The notes: generated by a model not told the origin, from the sequence alone. DNA of 55,584 bases from an uncultured Porphyromonadaceae bacterium (GCA_947174235.1 CAMWID010000012.1:1-55584); one strand, 5' to 3'; counted from the first letter of the stretch, positions 24,156-33,925 are shown. Numbers and translations are program-made.

Positions 24156-24203
24156 ATCCCGTCTGCAAATTATCTCATAAATTGCAGACGGGATCTCTTT
24201 TTT
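24156..24203 (+). terminator. terminator after the GH43 gene
   Basis: ATCCCGTCTGCAA (24156-24168) pairs perfectly with TTGCAGACGGGAT (24182-24194), followed by CTCTTTTTT. Confidence 0.85.
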
Positions 24204-24216
24204 CATGTCGATTGAG

Positions 24217-24224
24217 TATATTTG
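24217..24224 (+). promoter_or_regulatory. -7 box of the GH49-like / lyase operon
   Basis: TATATTTG directly after the GH43 terminator, 77 nt before the ATG at 24301. The T-rich tail of the terminator occupies the -33 position. The two downstream genes, 24 bp apart, probably form a separate transcription unit from GH43. Confidence 0.5.
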
Positions 24225-24300
24225 CGATGTGAAACGAATTATGGATATGTGGAGCTGATCCGGCTCTTTATCTATCTTATTTCACAAACTATTATCCGAT

Positions 24301-25764
24301 ATGAAAGATTTAAACGAACTGACCAAAATAATGGCGGGAGCCATACTCCTGTCCGGCGCATGTCTCTCAGCCGGAGCTGCCGTGGTTACATACCCCGCCC
24401 CTGCCGAGGCTGAACTCAACAAGACTTTCAATGTGGAGGTGCGCCAGACCGGCACCGAAGAATGGCAACCAGTTGATGTATACGCCGTGAAAGTAGATGA
24501 AACTATTGTCGGCAAACATAACGTCAGGACTGTCTCGATGGCATATTTTGATTTCGACGGTAAGGTGGATGTACGTGTCACCTCAAACGAAATCCCTGTG
24601 AAAGAAGCCCGCGTGCGCCCTCTTTCATATTCCATACCGGTAGATGTGTCGGGAAATACATTTACTTTTACCCTCGACATGCCAAGAAATCTTTCAGTGG
24701 AGGTGAACGGCGAGATTTTCAACAATCTGCAACTGTTTGCCAATCCGCTCGACACCAATACTCCCGCCAATCCCAAGAAATGGGCGAAAGACAAGAACCA
24801 TATCTATTTCGGGCCTGGTTTCCACAGGCTTGATTCCGCAATGACAATCGGATCCGGCAAAACCGTATATGTGGCAGGCGGAGCGCGTATTGACGGTGCC
24901 CTGATTGTAAGAGGCGACAATGTGAAGATCTTCGGACGTGGCATGGTCTATCCGGAGGGACGCGGCGCCGGGATCGCCGTGGAACGCTCGAATGACGTGG
25001 AGATCGAGGGTCTGTTTTCCACACAGTGTCCTGTAGGAGCAAGCAACCGTGTGAAAATAAGCAATGTGAAAGTGATGAGCAGCTATGGCTGGGGCGACGG
25101 GTTTAACGTGTTTGCCTCAAACGATGTCACCTATAATCACATTTTTGCCCGCACCTCCGACGACTGCACCACCATCTATGCTACAAGAAAAGGTTTCAAC
25201 GGCGGATGCCGGAATATCCTCACTGAAGACGCGGTGCTCTGGGCTGACGTAGCACATCCCTTCATGATCGGTCTGCATGGGAGCGCCGCAGAATTAGGTA
25301 CTGACGCCCCGGCGGACGTGATCGACAATATCGTATACCGCAATATCGATGTCGTTGACATGCATGAGAAACAGGTGGATTACCAAGGAGTTTTCGCAAT
25401 CCTTGCCGGCGACAACAATATAGTGAAGAATATCACATTCGAGGATATCCGTATTGAAAATTTCCGCAGGGGAAGACTTATTGATATCCGTATCCCATGG
25501 AACAAGAAATATTGCGCCGCACCCGGCACATGTATCGAGAACGTGCTCTTCAAAGATATCTATTATAACGGAGACCGCTCCGAGCTGTCAATGATCATCG
25601 GCTATGACGAGACACGCAAGGTGAAGGGGGTGACATTCGACAATCTTGTGATCAACGGAGAGCATATCTACGACAAGATGCCCGGCAAACCGGGATGGTA
25701 TAAGACAGCCGACATGCTCCCCATGTTTATCGGCGAGCATGTGGAAGACGTTGTCTTTAAATAA
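24301..25764 (+). CDS. parallel beta-helix glycoside hydrolase, GH49/GH28 (clan GH-N) type
   Basis: A 487-residue exported enzyme with signal peptide about 1-27. An Ig-like domain (about 28-135, including VDVRVTSNEIPVKEARVRPLSY and the closing NLSVEVNGEIFNNLQLFANP) resembles the N-terminal domain of GH49 dextranases. A right-handed beta-helix follows, opening with YFGPGFHRLD. The catalytic region has GWGDGFN, TSDDCTTIY with a paired Asp as in clan GH-N, and a downstream IGLHGS. The strict GH28 polygalacturonase motifs NTDG and RIK are not conserved. Family assignment is therefore clan GH-N, nearer GH49 by its N-terminal domain. The substrate is unknown. It is likely co-transcribed with the lyase-like gene 24 bp downstream. 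Confidence 0.7.
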   Translation: MKDLNELTKIMAGAILLSGACLSAGAAVVTYPAPAEAELNKTFNVEVRQTGTEEWQPVDVYAVKVDETIVGKHNVRTVSMAYFDFDGKVDVRVTSNEIPVKEARVRPLSYSIPVDVSGNTFTFTLDMPRNLSVEVNGEIFNNLQLFANPLDTNTPANPKKWAKDKNHIYFGPGFHRLDSAMTIGSGKTVYVAGGARIDGALIVRGDNVKIFGRGMVYPEGRGAGIAVERSNDVEIEGLFSTQCPVGASNRVKISNVKVMSSYGWGDGFNVFASNDVTYNHIFARTSDDCTTIYATRKGFNGGCRNILTEDAVLWADVAHPFMIGLHGSAAELGTDAPADVIDNIVYRNIDVVDMHEKQVDYQGVFAILAGDNNIVKNITFEDIRIENFRRGRLIDIRIPWNKKYCAAPGTCIENVLFKDIYYNGDRSELSMIIGYDETRKVKGVTFDNLVINGEHIYDKMPGKPGWYKTADMLPMFIGEHVEDVVFK

Positions 25765-25788
25765 TTCATAATCAATAATCCATAATTT

Positions 25789-28056
25789 ATGAAACGCTAC
25801 ACAGTCGCGATATTATATATATTCTGCCTGATTGCCGCCCAAGCGGCGATCAGGCATCCCTCTCTTCTTTTTACCCCTGACCGCGTGAAGAATGCGAAAG
25901 AGGCTCTGAAGACAGATACCGCCATGCAGAACGCCTGGCGTGTGATACAGGCGGAAGCAGACCGTCAGGCTGAAGGGAACGGAGACGTGAGAAAACTTGA
26001 ATATCCCGCGCTCGCATACATAATGACGGGAGACCGCAAGTATGCCGACAAGATAAAGGATGTGCTTCTTGCTACGGCGAAAACCAAATCCTGGGGCGAC
26101 AGGGAGATGCTTGCCCGTACCCCTGCATGGCGCAGCGAACTGCAGATGGCACACCGTTCTTTTCAGGTGGCGGTGGCGTATGATGTCATCTATGACCTTC
26201 TGACCCCGGCGGAACGCATGGAGATAGCAAAGGGGATGTATGATCTTGCCGTGGAGCCGCTGCTCGGTGACTGGATACTTGAACCAACCCGAATACATTC
26301 TCTCAATTCCATGGGGCATAACTGGTGGACATCCTGCGCCGGAATGGGCGGACTGCTCGCCCTTGCCATAAGCAATGAGATTCCGGAAGCGAAGAAAGGA
26401 GCCGAGACTCTGATAGAGGTACTTCCCGAATGGTTTGACTTCAACGGAGACGTCATACAGCACAAGCCACGTTCTTTCGACCGCGACGGGGGGATGTACG
26501 AGAGTATAAATTACGCAAGCTTCGGCACAACGGAAGCCTTGCTCTTCCGTCTCGCCTGGCTAAATTCCCATCCCGGAGCAAAACTCGAGGATATTCCCCA
26601 GACCGCCAAACTCGCCTCTTTTTTCTGTCATGTGGCATATCCGCGCAAGGGGGAATTATATAGTATTAACTTCGGAGACAGCCATAAGAATGTCACCGGA
26701 GAAAGCTCTATGCTGCTGGCTTACGCGATGGGGGATAAATCTCCCGAGACATTATGGTATGTCAATCAGGTGAAAGAAGGGCAACATCGTGAAGGATTTC
26801 CTCGTATATTCCCGATGGGATTCCTTTACACTCCCGACTTGTCGAAAGCTCCAGCAACCCCGGCTCTCCCCACATCCCACCTCTGGAAAGATTTCGGATG
26901 GGCGACCCTGCGCGACAGCTGGGAGAAGGACGCCACCATGCTTGCCGTGAAATCCGGCATGACCTGGAATCATTCACATGCGGATGCAAATTCCTTTATT
27001 ATCTTCCATAAAGGTGTGGATATCATAAAAGATGCCGGGAACTGCAGCTACGGCAGACCGGAATACCGTAATTATTTTTTCCAGAGTGACGCCCACAATG
27101 TGGTGAAATTCAATGGCGAGGGGCAACCTTCGTTTCAGCAATACCACGGCACTATGCTTCCCGGATCGGTAAGTTCTCTGACCGACGGCGGCAACATCAA
27201 ATATGTCCTTGCCGACGGCACCGGACCCATGTCAAAGCATTTCAACCGCAACTTCCGTCATTTCCTGTGGATCGACAATGTAATTTTCATTATCGATGAC
27301 ATAGGCAGCCATGAACCGGGACATTTCGAATGGCTCTGGCATCCCGGAGGCGAGGCAACAAAACGGGGATTCGACCTGGAAGTGAAGAACGGGCAATCTG
27401 CGGTGGCTGTGCGTCCACTTTATCCACGGCAGCTCGCATACAGTAATTTCGTTCATGACTATCCGGAAGATCTGTATTGGGAAGTGAAAGAAGGTCCGAC
27501 AGAGAGTCTTCAGGGTACGGAAGAATACTACTCTTTCCATCTCCCGGAAACCACCGACAGGGTCAAGGGAGTAACGGCGGTGATCCTCAAAGATTCTCCC
27601 GACGACAAAAATCTTCCTGTAATAGAGCGGCGCGAGGGTAAGAACTGGATAGGGATGCGCATGAGACACAACGGCAAAGTCACAGACATCTATATCAATC
27701 AGCTTGCCGACGGCAGACTGATGCACATGAATTCATGGATCGATGCAGACGGATGGACCACTGACGCCTACATGTTTGCGGTCAGTTATCCGGAGGGTGG
27801 AGATGCAGCTAATCCGTATGAAACGTTTATTGGGCACGGCAGTTCATTGCGGCGCGGTGACGACGTGCGTTATTCCTCACTCTCCAAACTCAACCTTATA
27901 GCCGGCGGTAGCGGTCGCTCTCTTGACCTCAATGTTACGGGTCAACCCCGTGTCAACCTCCGCTACAAGGCTTCTCCCACTTCTCTAAATGTGAACGGCA
28001 AGACTGCAAAGATAGAGCGCGACGGCAATATGATCAAAGTAAAATATCGCGAATAA
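25789..28056 (+). CDS. heparinase II/III-like polysaccharide lyase
   Basis: An exported 755-residue protein with signal peptide about 1-19. The N-terminal alpha/alpha-toroid runs to about residue 350 (PALAYIMTGDRKYADKIKD, HSLNSMGHNWWTSCAGMGGL, DGGMYESINYASFG). It is followed by the heparinase II/III-like beta-sandwich with the signature TWNHSHADANSFIIFHKG and a conserved SDAHNVVKFNG segment. Lyases of this fold cleave uronic-acid-containing polymers by beta-elimination, using His/Asn and Tyr in the toroid. The PL family (12, 15, 17, 21, 33 or other) and therefore the substrate cannot be decided by eye. Its presence argues that the PUL 1 polymer contains uronic acid. Last enzyme of the cluster, convergent with pgi. 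Confidence 0.85.
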   Translation: MKRYTVAILYIFCLIAAQAAIRHPSLLFTPDRVKNAKEALKTDTAMQNAWRVIQAEADRQAEGNGDVRKLEYPALAYIMTGDRKYADKIKDVLLATAKTKSWGDREMLARTPAWRSELQMAHRSFQVAVAYDVIYDLLTPAERMEIAKGMYDLAVEPLLGDWILEPTRIHSLNSMGHNWWTSCAGMGGLLALAISNEIPEAKKGAETLIEVLPEWFDFNGDVIQHKPRSFDRDGGMYESINYASFGTTEALLFRLAWLNSHPGAKLEDIPQTAKLASFFCHVAYPRKGELYSINFGDSHKNVTGESSMLLAYAMGDKSPETLWYVNQVKEGQHREGFPRIFPMGFLYTPDLSKAPATPALPTSHLWKDFGWATLRDSWEKDATMLAVKSGMTWNHSHADANSFIIFHKGVDIIKDAGNCSYGRPEYRNYFFQSDAHNVVKFNGEGQPSFQQYHGTMLPGSVSSLTDGGNIKYVLADGTGPMSKHFNRNFRHFLWIDNVIFIIDDIGSHEPGHFEWLWHPGGEATKRGFDLEVKNGQSAVAVRPLYPRQLAYSNFVHDYPEDLYWEVKEGPTESLQGTEEYYSFHLPETTDRVKGVTAVILKDSPDDKNLPVIERREGKNWIGMRMRHNGKVTDIYINQLADGRLMHMNSWIDADGWTTDAYMFAVSYPEGGDAANPYETFIGHGSSLRRGDDVRYSSLSKLNLIAGGSGRSLDLNVTGQPRVNLRYKASPTSLNVNGKTAKIERDGNMIKVKYRE

Positions 28057-28074
28057 AATCTTTGGTCGGGATAT

Positions 28075-28111
28075 AAAAAAAGGTGCAACCGGTAAGGATG
28101 CACCTTTTTTT
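28075..28111. terminator. bidirectional terminator between lyase and pgi
   Basis: AAAAAAAGGTGCA (28075-28087) pairs with TGCACCTTTTTT (28099-28110) around an 11-nt loop. The A-tract on one side and the T-tract on the other make it work in both directions between convergent genes. Confidence 0.85.
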
Positions 28112-28128
28112 ATTATCAGAAATTCCGA

Positions 28129-29469
28129 TTATTTCAGTTTCGCCTTGATAGCCTCGGTCTCTTTCTCATAACCGGGCTTCTCGAGGAGGGCGAACATGTT
28201 TTTCTTGTAAGCCTCGACTCCGGGTTGGTTGAAAGGATTCACCCCAAGGATATATCCGCTTATACCGCAAGCTTTCTCGAAGAAATAGATAAGCTGACCG
28301 AGAGTGTGCTCGTCGAGCTTGTTGATCTCTATCTTGATATTGGGTACACCTCCGTCAACATGGGCGATCTTCGTGCCGAGCTCAGCCATCTTGTTGACCT
28401 CGTCGATACGTTTGCCTGCAAGGTAATTGATTCCGTCAAGGTTGGCTGCATCCTCGGGGATACGACGTGTGATAGCAGGTTCCTTCACAGAAATGACGGT
28501 CTCGAATATGGTGCGCTCCCCTTCCTGGATCCACTGTCCCATTGAATGAAGGTCAGTGGTGAAGTCTACAGACGCGGGGAAGATACCCTTGCCGTCCTTA
28601 CCTTCGCTCTCACCGTAAAGCTGCTTCCACCATTCAGCGAAATAATGCAGTTTGGGATTGAAATTGACAAGGATCTCAGTCTTTTTGCCAGCCTGATAAA
28701 GGGCGTTGCGCAGACGTGCGTAAACCTCACTCGGATTCTCGTCACCTGCGTGCTTTGTTGTCTCCTCCATCTGAGCCGCGCCAGCCACAAGCTTCACGAT
28801 ATCGAAGCCGGCACATGCTATCGGAAGAAGTCCCACGGGAGTGAGTACAGAGAAACGTCCGCCCACGTTGTCAGGAATGATGTAAGTCTCATAACCCTCC
28901 TGAGTGGCGAGAGTGCGTAGCGCGCCCTTCTTCTCGTCAGTCACAGCCACAATAAGATCTTTAGCAGCTTCCTTGCCTGCCTGCTTCTCCAGCATTTCCT
29001 TGAAAATACGGAAAGCTATCGCAGGTTCCGTGGTTGTTCCGGATTTTGAGATGACGATGATACCGAATTTCTTACCTTCGAGAAGTTTCTCAAGTTCCGC
29101 GGTATATTCCTCGCCGATGTTCTGTCCGGCATAAAGCACTTTAGGATTATTGGGTTGCGGGGCATAAAAATCAGCGAACGAGTCAGAAAGAGCGGAGATC
29201 ACCGCCTTGGCGCCGAGATAGCTCCCGCCGATACCTACACATACCACATATTCGCAATTCTTGCGGAGGCGTTCCGCAGTCTTGTTGATTCTTGAAAGGA
29301 GTTCCTGCGAAGTTGACGACGGAAGATCGAGCCATCCGAGAAAATCGGAGCCTTCCCCGCTGCCCTCGTTAAGCTTTGCCATGGCGTCTACAGCGGCAGC
29401 CTTGTTTGCCTCATATTGTTTCTCAGCGAAATAAATCGCGTCCTGAATGTTGATTTCAATAGATTTCAT
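28129..29469 (-). CDS. pgi: glucose-6-phosphate isomerase
   Basis: Interconverts glucose 6-phosphate and fructose 6-phosphate in glycolysis, in the cytoplasm. At 446 residues it is the short bacterial form. Recognisable blocks are [11 protein letters not shown] in the N-terminal sugar-phosphate-binding SIS domain, [15 protein letters not shown] with the phosphate-binding [23 protein letters not shown] (PGI signature 1 region) and the C-terminal [14 protein letters not shown] with the catalytic Lys. The ATG at 29469 ([14 protein letters not shown]) is preferred to one 15 codons upstream, which adds unconserved sequence. It follows lysS and gpsA on the same strand but beyond a strong terminator, so it is probably transcribed separately. 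Confidence 0.95.
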   Translation of the reverse strand: MKSIEINIQDAIYFAEKQYEANKAAAVDAMAKLNEGSGEGSDFLGWLDLPSSTSQELLSRINKTAERLRKNCEYVVCVGIGGSYLGAKAVISALSDSFADFYAPQPNNPKVLYAGQNIGEEYTAELEKLLEGKKFGIIVISKSGTTTEPAIAFRIFKEMLEKQAGKEAAKDLIVAVTDEKKGALRTLATQEGYETYIIPDNVGGRFSVLTPVGLLPIACAGFDIVKLVAGAAQMEETTKHAGDENPSEVYARLRNALYQAGKKTEILVNFNPKLHYFAEWWKQLYGESEGKDGKGIFPASVDFTTDLHSMGQWIQEGERTIFETVISVKEPAITRRIPEDAANLDGINYLAGKRIDEVNKMAELGTKIAHVDGGVPNIKIEINKLDEHTLGQLIYFFEKACGISGYILGVNPFNQPGVEAYKKNMFALLEKPGYEKETEAIKAKLK

Positions 29470-29608
29470 TGTCTTTATATTAAAATGTTTCGGGCTATAT
29501 GCAATGCATCCCAAGATATTAATGATTATGAGAGCCGTTTTGTTCCGGAAAATCCCTCGTTATAAGAAACATTAAAACTTTTTGATGCAAATCTCGTTAA
29601 GCAAAACA

Positions 29609-29654
29609 GATACTGCCTGTGCCATAGTCCCGGGACTATGGCACAGGCAGTATC
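29609..29654 (-). terminator. 46-bp perfect palindrome terminator of gpsA
   Basis: Bases 29609-29631 are the exact reverse complement of 29632-29654, with no loop. It overlaps the gpsA stop codon (29653-29655). On the minus strand the stem runs into TGTTTTGCTT. It would end the lysS-gpsA transcript. Confidence 0.8.
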
Positions 29655-30651
29655 ATGAAAAAGTTTCAGATACACGGGCGAATGCCGTCTTCGGCGAATC
29701 TCCGTGGTACAATATTCTGTATACACAGTCAAGTATGGGCATATCTACCCTTACGGTGGCTTCATTGATCTCATGCATGCATCGTGTGCCGTAATATCCT
29801 TCCGCCACCATTTCCATCTCCATTTTCGCCGCCTTCACGCTATGACCCTTGCCGATCATCGCCCCGAAATTATGGTTGCGCGAAAACAGGCTGTAGGATG
29901 TGACGAGCAGGTCGCCGAGATATGCGGAGCGACATATGTCGCGGTTCATGGGAGCTATGGCATCGATAAACGCGCGCATCTCCCTGACAGCGTTGCATAC
30001 GAGCATCGCCTTGAAGTTATCGCCTGCTTTCATTCCGTTGACCATTCCGGAAGCTATGGCATATACATTCTTAAGGACGGCGGCATATTCTATACCTTCC
30101 ACATCCTCAGAATATATCGTCTTGAGCCGGACTCCCGCTATGGCTTTTCCGAACTCTCTCCCCTTCTCCGGATCGTGACATCCGATAGTAAGATAGCTGA
30201 GATGATCAAGCGCAACCTCCTCGGCATGACACGGACCTCCGATCACCATGAGATTGGAGTCATCGCATCCGTGATTACGGGCGAACCATTCGGTGACAAT
30301 CATATTGTCGCCGGGCACGAGTCCCTTGACAGCAGACACAACATTCTTTCCGGAAAGGTCTGCGGTGATCTTTTCCGCCTCATCCTTGAAATATGGGGAC
30401 GGAACCGCCACCACAAGCGTGTCGGCGTCAGCCACTGCCCCGTTGATATCCGAGTAGAAGTCGATCCTGTCTGTATCAAAAGTCACATCGCTGAGATAGA
30501 CTGTATTGCGGTGATAGCGGATAAAATCGTCGATACGCTCCTGACGGCGCACATACCAGCTGATACGCGCGTTGTTGTTGAGCAGGAGCTTGGCAAGCGC
30601 TGTCGCCCAGCTCCCGGCTCCGATCACTGCTATCTTTCCCAGTCTGCCCAT
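29653..30651 (-). CDS. gpsA: NAD(P)H-dependent glycerol-3-phosphate dehydrogenase
   Basis: Makes sn-glycerol 3-phosphate from dihydroxyacetone phosphate for phospholipid synthesis. It has an N-terminal Rossmann motif (IAVIGAGSWATALAKLL) and the GpsA signature region GIEYAAVLKNVYAIASGM with its catalytic Lys. Further conserved blocks are YLGDLLVTSYSLFSRNHNFG and EGYYGTR. The length of 332 residues is normal. The ATG at 30651 overlaps the lysS stop by one base (TGATG on the minus strand), so translation is probably coupled. A GTG one codon upstream is possible but less likely. Confidence 0.95.
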   Translation of the reverse strand: MGRLGKIAVIGAGSWATALAKLLLNNNARISWYVRRQERIDDFIRYHRNTVYLSDVTFDTDRIDFYSDINGAVADADTLVVAVPSPYFKDEAEKITADLSGKNVVSAVKGLVPGDNMIVTEWFARNHGCDDSNLMVIGGPCHAEEVALDHLSYLTIGCHDPEKGREFGKAIAGVRLKTIYSEDVEGIEYAAVLKNVYAIASGMVNGMKAGDNFKAMLVCNAVREMRAFIDAIAPMNRDICRSAYLGDLLVTSYSLFSRNHNFGAMIGKGHSVKAAKMEMEMVAEGYYGTRCMHEINEATVRVDMPILDCVYRILYHGDSPKTAFARVSETFS

Positions 30652-32198
30652 CACTCAGCCTCTTCCTCCTGGTTATCCTTGTTTTGTTTCTTTTCAGGAC
30701 GCATCTGGGGGAAGAGAAGCACTTCCTGAATGGTTGACTGACCGGTCATAAGCATGGCGAGACGGTCCATGCCGATACCCATGCCTGATGTCGGTGGCAT
30801 ACCGTATTCGAGGGCACGTATAAAGTCGCCGTCGATAATCATCGCCTCATCGTCACCTTTGTCGGCAAGCTTCATCTGCTCTACGAAACGCTCGTACTGA
30901 TCGATCGGGTCATTGAGTTCGGAATATGCGTTGGCAAGCTCTTTTCCATTGACCATCAACTCAAAACGCTCTGTGAGACGGGGATCGTTGCGGTGACGCT
31001 TCGTGAGCGGTGACATCTCTATCGGATAGTCGATAATGAAAGTAGGCTGGATAAACGAGCCTTCACACTTCTCACCGAAAATCTCGTCGATAAGCTTTCC
31101 TTTGCCGAATGATTCGTCAACCTCAATGCCGTTTTCCTTGCAGAATGCACGCAATTCCTCTTCACTCTTCCCGGTTATGTCAAACCCTGTCTTGTCAAGG
31201 ATCGCCTGTGTCATGGTCACGCGGGGATAAGGAGCCTTGAATGAGATAGTGTTGTCGCCCACCTGGACTTCGGTCGTGCCGTTGACGTCAAGACAGATCT
31301 TCTCAAGCATCTTCTCGGTGAAATCCATCATCCAGTTGTAGTCTTTATAAGACACATAGATCTCCATGCAGGTGAACTCCGGATTGTGGGTACGGTCCAT
31401 ACCCTCGTTTCGGAAATTCTTTGAAAATTCGTATACACCCTCGAAACCGCCGACAATAAGACGCTTCAGATAAAGCTCATCCGCGATCCTGAGGTAAAGG
31501 GGAATGTCGAGAGCGTTGTGGTGGGTGATAAACGGACGCGCCGACGCGCCGCCTGGAATAGCCTGAAGGATCGGAGTCTCCACCTCGATATAGCCATGCG
31601 AATTGAAATACTCACGCATGGAGTTGAACATACGCGTACGTTTCAGGAAAATATCCTTGATACCCTTGTTGACAACAAGGTCCACGTAACGCTGACGGTA
31701 ACGCTGCTCCGGATCTGTGAAGGCATCATAAGCCTTGCCGTCTTTCATCTTCACCACAGGTAAGGGGCGAAGGCTTTTTGAAAGTACGGTTATCTCCTGC
31801 GCATGTATGGAGATCTCCCCCATCTGTGTGCGGAACACATACCCTTTAACCCCTATGAAATCACCTATGTCAAGAAGCTTCTTGAAGACAACGTTATACA
31901 TATCCTTGTCTTCACCGGGACAAAGGTCGTCACGGCTTACATATACCTGGATCCTTCCGTCAGCATCCTGAAGCTCCATGAAAGAAGCCTTCCCCATGAT
32001 GCGGCGGCTCATTATACGCCCTGCCACAGTCACCTCGCGGGGTGATTCCTGTCCGTCAACAAAATTTTCTTTAATTTCAACAGAATGACCTGTCACCTTA
32101 TATTCCGCAGCGGGATAAGGCTCGATACCACGGTCACGAAGCGCCTGCATACTGTTGCGACGCACCTGTTCCTGTTCTGTGAGTTCCTGATTTGCCAT
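30651..32198 (-). CDS. lysS: lysyl-tRNA synthetase, class II
   Basis: Charges tRNA-Lys in the cytoplasm. An N-terminal OB-fold anticodon-binding domain (about 50-150, [23 protein letters not shown]) precedes the class II catalytic core. Motif 1 region is [21 protein letters not shown], motif 2 [21 protein letters not shown] and motif 3 [15 protein letters not shown]. The protein is 515 residues. The ATG at 32198 ([11 protein letters not shown]) is chosen because the upstream in-frame codons are unlike the family and give an arginine-rich extension. First gene of the lysS-gpsA operon. I cannot place its promoter with confidence; a long-hairpin element occupies 32329-32500 upstream. Confidence 0.95.
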   Translation of the reverse strand: MANQELTEQEQVRRNSMQALRDRGIEPYPAAEYKVTGHSVEIKENFVDGQESPREVTVAGRIMSRRIMGKASFMELQDADGRIQVYVSRDDLCPGEDKDMYNVVFKKLLDIGDFIGVKGYVFRTQMGEISIHAQEITVLSKSLRPLPVVKMKDGKAYDAFTDPEQRYRQRYVDLVVNKGIKDIFLKRTRMFNSMREYFNSHGYIEVETPILQAIPGGASARPFITHHNALDIPLYLRIADELYLKRLIVGGFEGVYEFSKNFRNEGMDRTHNPEFTCMEIYVSYKDYNWMMDFTEKMLEKICLDVNGTTEVQVGDNTISFKAPYPRVTMTQAILDKTGFDITGKSEEELRAFCKENGIEVDESFGKGKLIDEIFGEKCEGSFIQPTFIIDYPIEMSPLTKRHRNDPRLTERFELMVNGKELANAYSELNDPIDQYERFVEQMKLADKGDDEAMIIDGDFIRALEYGMPPTSGMGIGMDRLAMLMTGQSTIQEVLLFPQMRPEKKQNKDNQEEEAE

Positions 32199-32328
32199 AT
32201 ATGGAGTCTTAAAATTTTTCCTGCAAGAAACAAACCGTTGCCGATACCTGCCGGGCGGCATACGGACACACCGCCTTTTCAAGACAGAAGAAACCCTGCC
32301 GTGACATCACGCATCAGTCGCAACAGTT

Positions 32329-32500
32329 TCTTAGAGTATGTTTACTTTTGACTTATGTTAAGATTTAGAGAATATTTTCGAGTCAATTTTTAGATTTTGT
32401 GAAAGAGTTATGGGGTTCCATAATGACTGAACAAAAGCTTAAAATTGGTCGAAAAGAGCTATAAAGATTTCATAAAGTTAAAAGTAAACATACTCTTAGA
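32329..32500 (+). mobile_element. ~172-bp long-hairpin element, copy A (MITE-like)
   Basis: The ends form 26-nt inverted repeats (32329-32354 and 32475-32500) with two mismatches, beginning TCTTAGAGTATGTTTAC. An inner imperfect stem pairs 32375-32392 with 32440-32455. The tip at 32407-32431 contains the hairpin TTATGG-GGTT-CCATAA followed by TGACTGAA. The tip recurs exactly, in reverse orientation, in the element at 50259. No open reading frame is present and no target duplication is obvious. It fills most of the 353-bp gap between lysS and the exporter gene, both on the minus strand. Confidence 0.7.
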
Positions 32501-32551
32501 CTGCAAAATTAACAAAAATTCCCCGAAACACCGCCATTGACCACTTGAAAC

Positions 32552-33925
32552 TTACAGATGCAGCTCCTTTTTATGTCCGATAGTACGCACATAGCTCAAT
32601 ACTCCCGCACACATGGCAAATCCCGCCGCCATATAGAGACACACATATACGGCGGATGTGGCTCCGGAATAAATGGCGAAGACCGCGCTGACAAATGTCG
32701 CCCCCAAGGTCTGCCCCACAAGACGCGCGGTGCTCTGCATACCTCCGGCTCCTCCGGAACGGTGTACGGGTGTAGACATGAGCATCACGATATTGTTTGG
32801 TGTCTGAAACATCCCGAACCCGACTCCGCAGACTGCCATACGCCAGGCGATATCCCATTCCCCGGGATCCGCGCCTGGAAACAGAAGCAGAATCACCCCG
32901 ACGATAAACACCGACATACCGACAGCGGCGGTGGCTCCGGGATTATGCGACTCGACATATCTCGCGGCAACCGGCGAAACAATCATTGTGGCAAGCGGCC
33001 ACGGAGTCATAAGCAGACCGGTGGTGATGGCTGAAAAATGATAGTTGTTAAGATAGAGGAAAGGCAATGCTATCATCGACATGTTCTGGGCTATGAACGA
33101 GCATACGGATGTCACGATACTCATCGTATATACGGGATTCCTGAACAGGTCTACCGGCAGAAGAGGCTGTTCTCGTCTGAATTGCCTCCTGACATAGAAA
33201 TATCCGGTCAGCAATCCTGCCGCAAGAAGCGCCCCGCTCGTCAGAAGATCCCCTTTCCTTGTGAAATTTCCCAGCGCATAGAATATCAATCCGAACACAA
33301 GGATATTTTCCAAGGCACTTATCCTGTCAAACCTCGGTTTGTGCCCTGTGGCAGGATTCTCGGGAAGTAGTCTCATTCCGATAAAGAAAGCGGCAATTCC
33401 CAAAGGGATATTTATAAGGAAAAGCCAGTGCCACGACGCGACGGAAAGAATGGCGCCCGCTATTGTGGGTCCGGCGGCTGTGGCTATGGCGATACACATT
33501 GAGTTCAACGCCATCCCTCTTCCCAATATCTCCCTCGGATATATAAGTCTGACAAGCGCGATATTTACACCCATCACGCACGCCGCGCCCAGACCCTGCA
33601 GTCCACGGGCTATAATGACCATCGTGAAATTCAATGAAGCCGCGCATAATGCAGAAGAAGCCGTAAACACCACGACTCCAATAAGGAACATGCGCTTATA
33701 ACTGTGGAGGTCTCCGATTGAGCTGACAGGAAGCAGCAGCATGGTTATCACAAGCTGATAGATAGTGACAATCCATACTGCGGAAGAATCGCTTATGGCA
33801 AATTTATCCGCGAGGATAGGGAGAGCCACATTGACCACAGTGACATCAAGCACTGTCATCACCATCACGATCTGCAAAGCGATTACCGCAATATATTTAC
33901 GATATGGAAATCCTATTCCGCCCAT
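32552..33925 (-). CDS. MFS drug exporter, DHA2 (EmrB/QacA) type
   Basis: An inner-membrane proton-coupled exporter of 457 residues made almost entirely of membrane helices. Conserved signals are LDVTVVNVALP in the first helix (the DHA2 motif D1 region), the loop 2-3 motif GDLHSYKRMFLIGVVVF (motif A-like) and RGLQGLGAACVMGVNIALV with motif C-like GPTIAGAILSVASWHWLFLINIPLG. It has the 14-helix family style. The substrate is unknown; multidrug or bile-compound efflux is common for relatives. It stands alone between the lysS element and the PUL 2 terminator. No partner membrane-fusion gene is adjacent. Confidence 0.87.
   Translation of the reverse strand: MGGIGFPYRKYIAVIALQIVMVMTVLDVTVVNVALPILADKFAISDSSAVWIVTIYQLVITMLLLPVSSIGDLHSYKRMFLIGVVVFTASSALCAASLNFTMVIIARGLQGLGAACVMGVNIALVRLIYPREILGRGMALNSMCIAIATAAGPTIAGAILSVASWHWLFLINIPLGIAAFFIGMRLLPENPATGHKPRFDRISALENILVFGLIFYALGNFTRKGDLLTSGALLAAGLLTGYFYVRRQFRREQPLLPVDLFRNPVYTMSIVTSVCSFIAQNMSMIALPFLYLNNYHFSAITTGLLMTPWPLATMIVSPVAARYVESHNPGATAAVGMSVFIVGVILLLFPGADPGEWDIAWRMAVCGVGFGMFQTPNNIVMLMSTPVHRSGGAGGMQSTARLVGQTLGATFVSAVFAIYSGATSAVYVCLYMAAGFAMCAGVLSYVRTIGHKKELHL

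Noticed and set aside
29704..30729. A 341-codon open frame on the plus strand opposite gpsA
   Set aside because: It lies wholly antisense to gpsA, whose Rossmann and catalytic motifs are intact, and its peptide has no family-like features. It is a codon-bias shadow.
32329..32500. An insertion sequence with a degraded transposase
   Set aside because: The element is only about 172 bp and has no open frame. The entire length is taken up by hairpin pairing.
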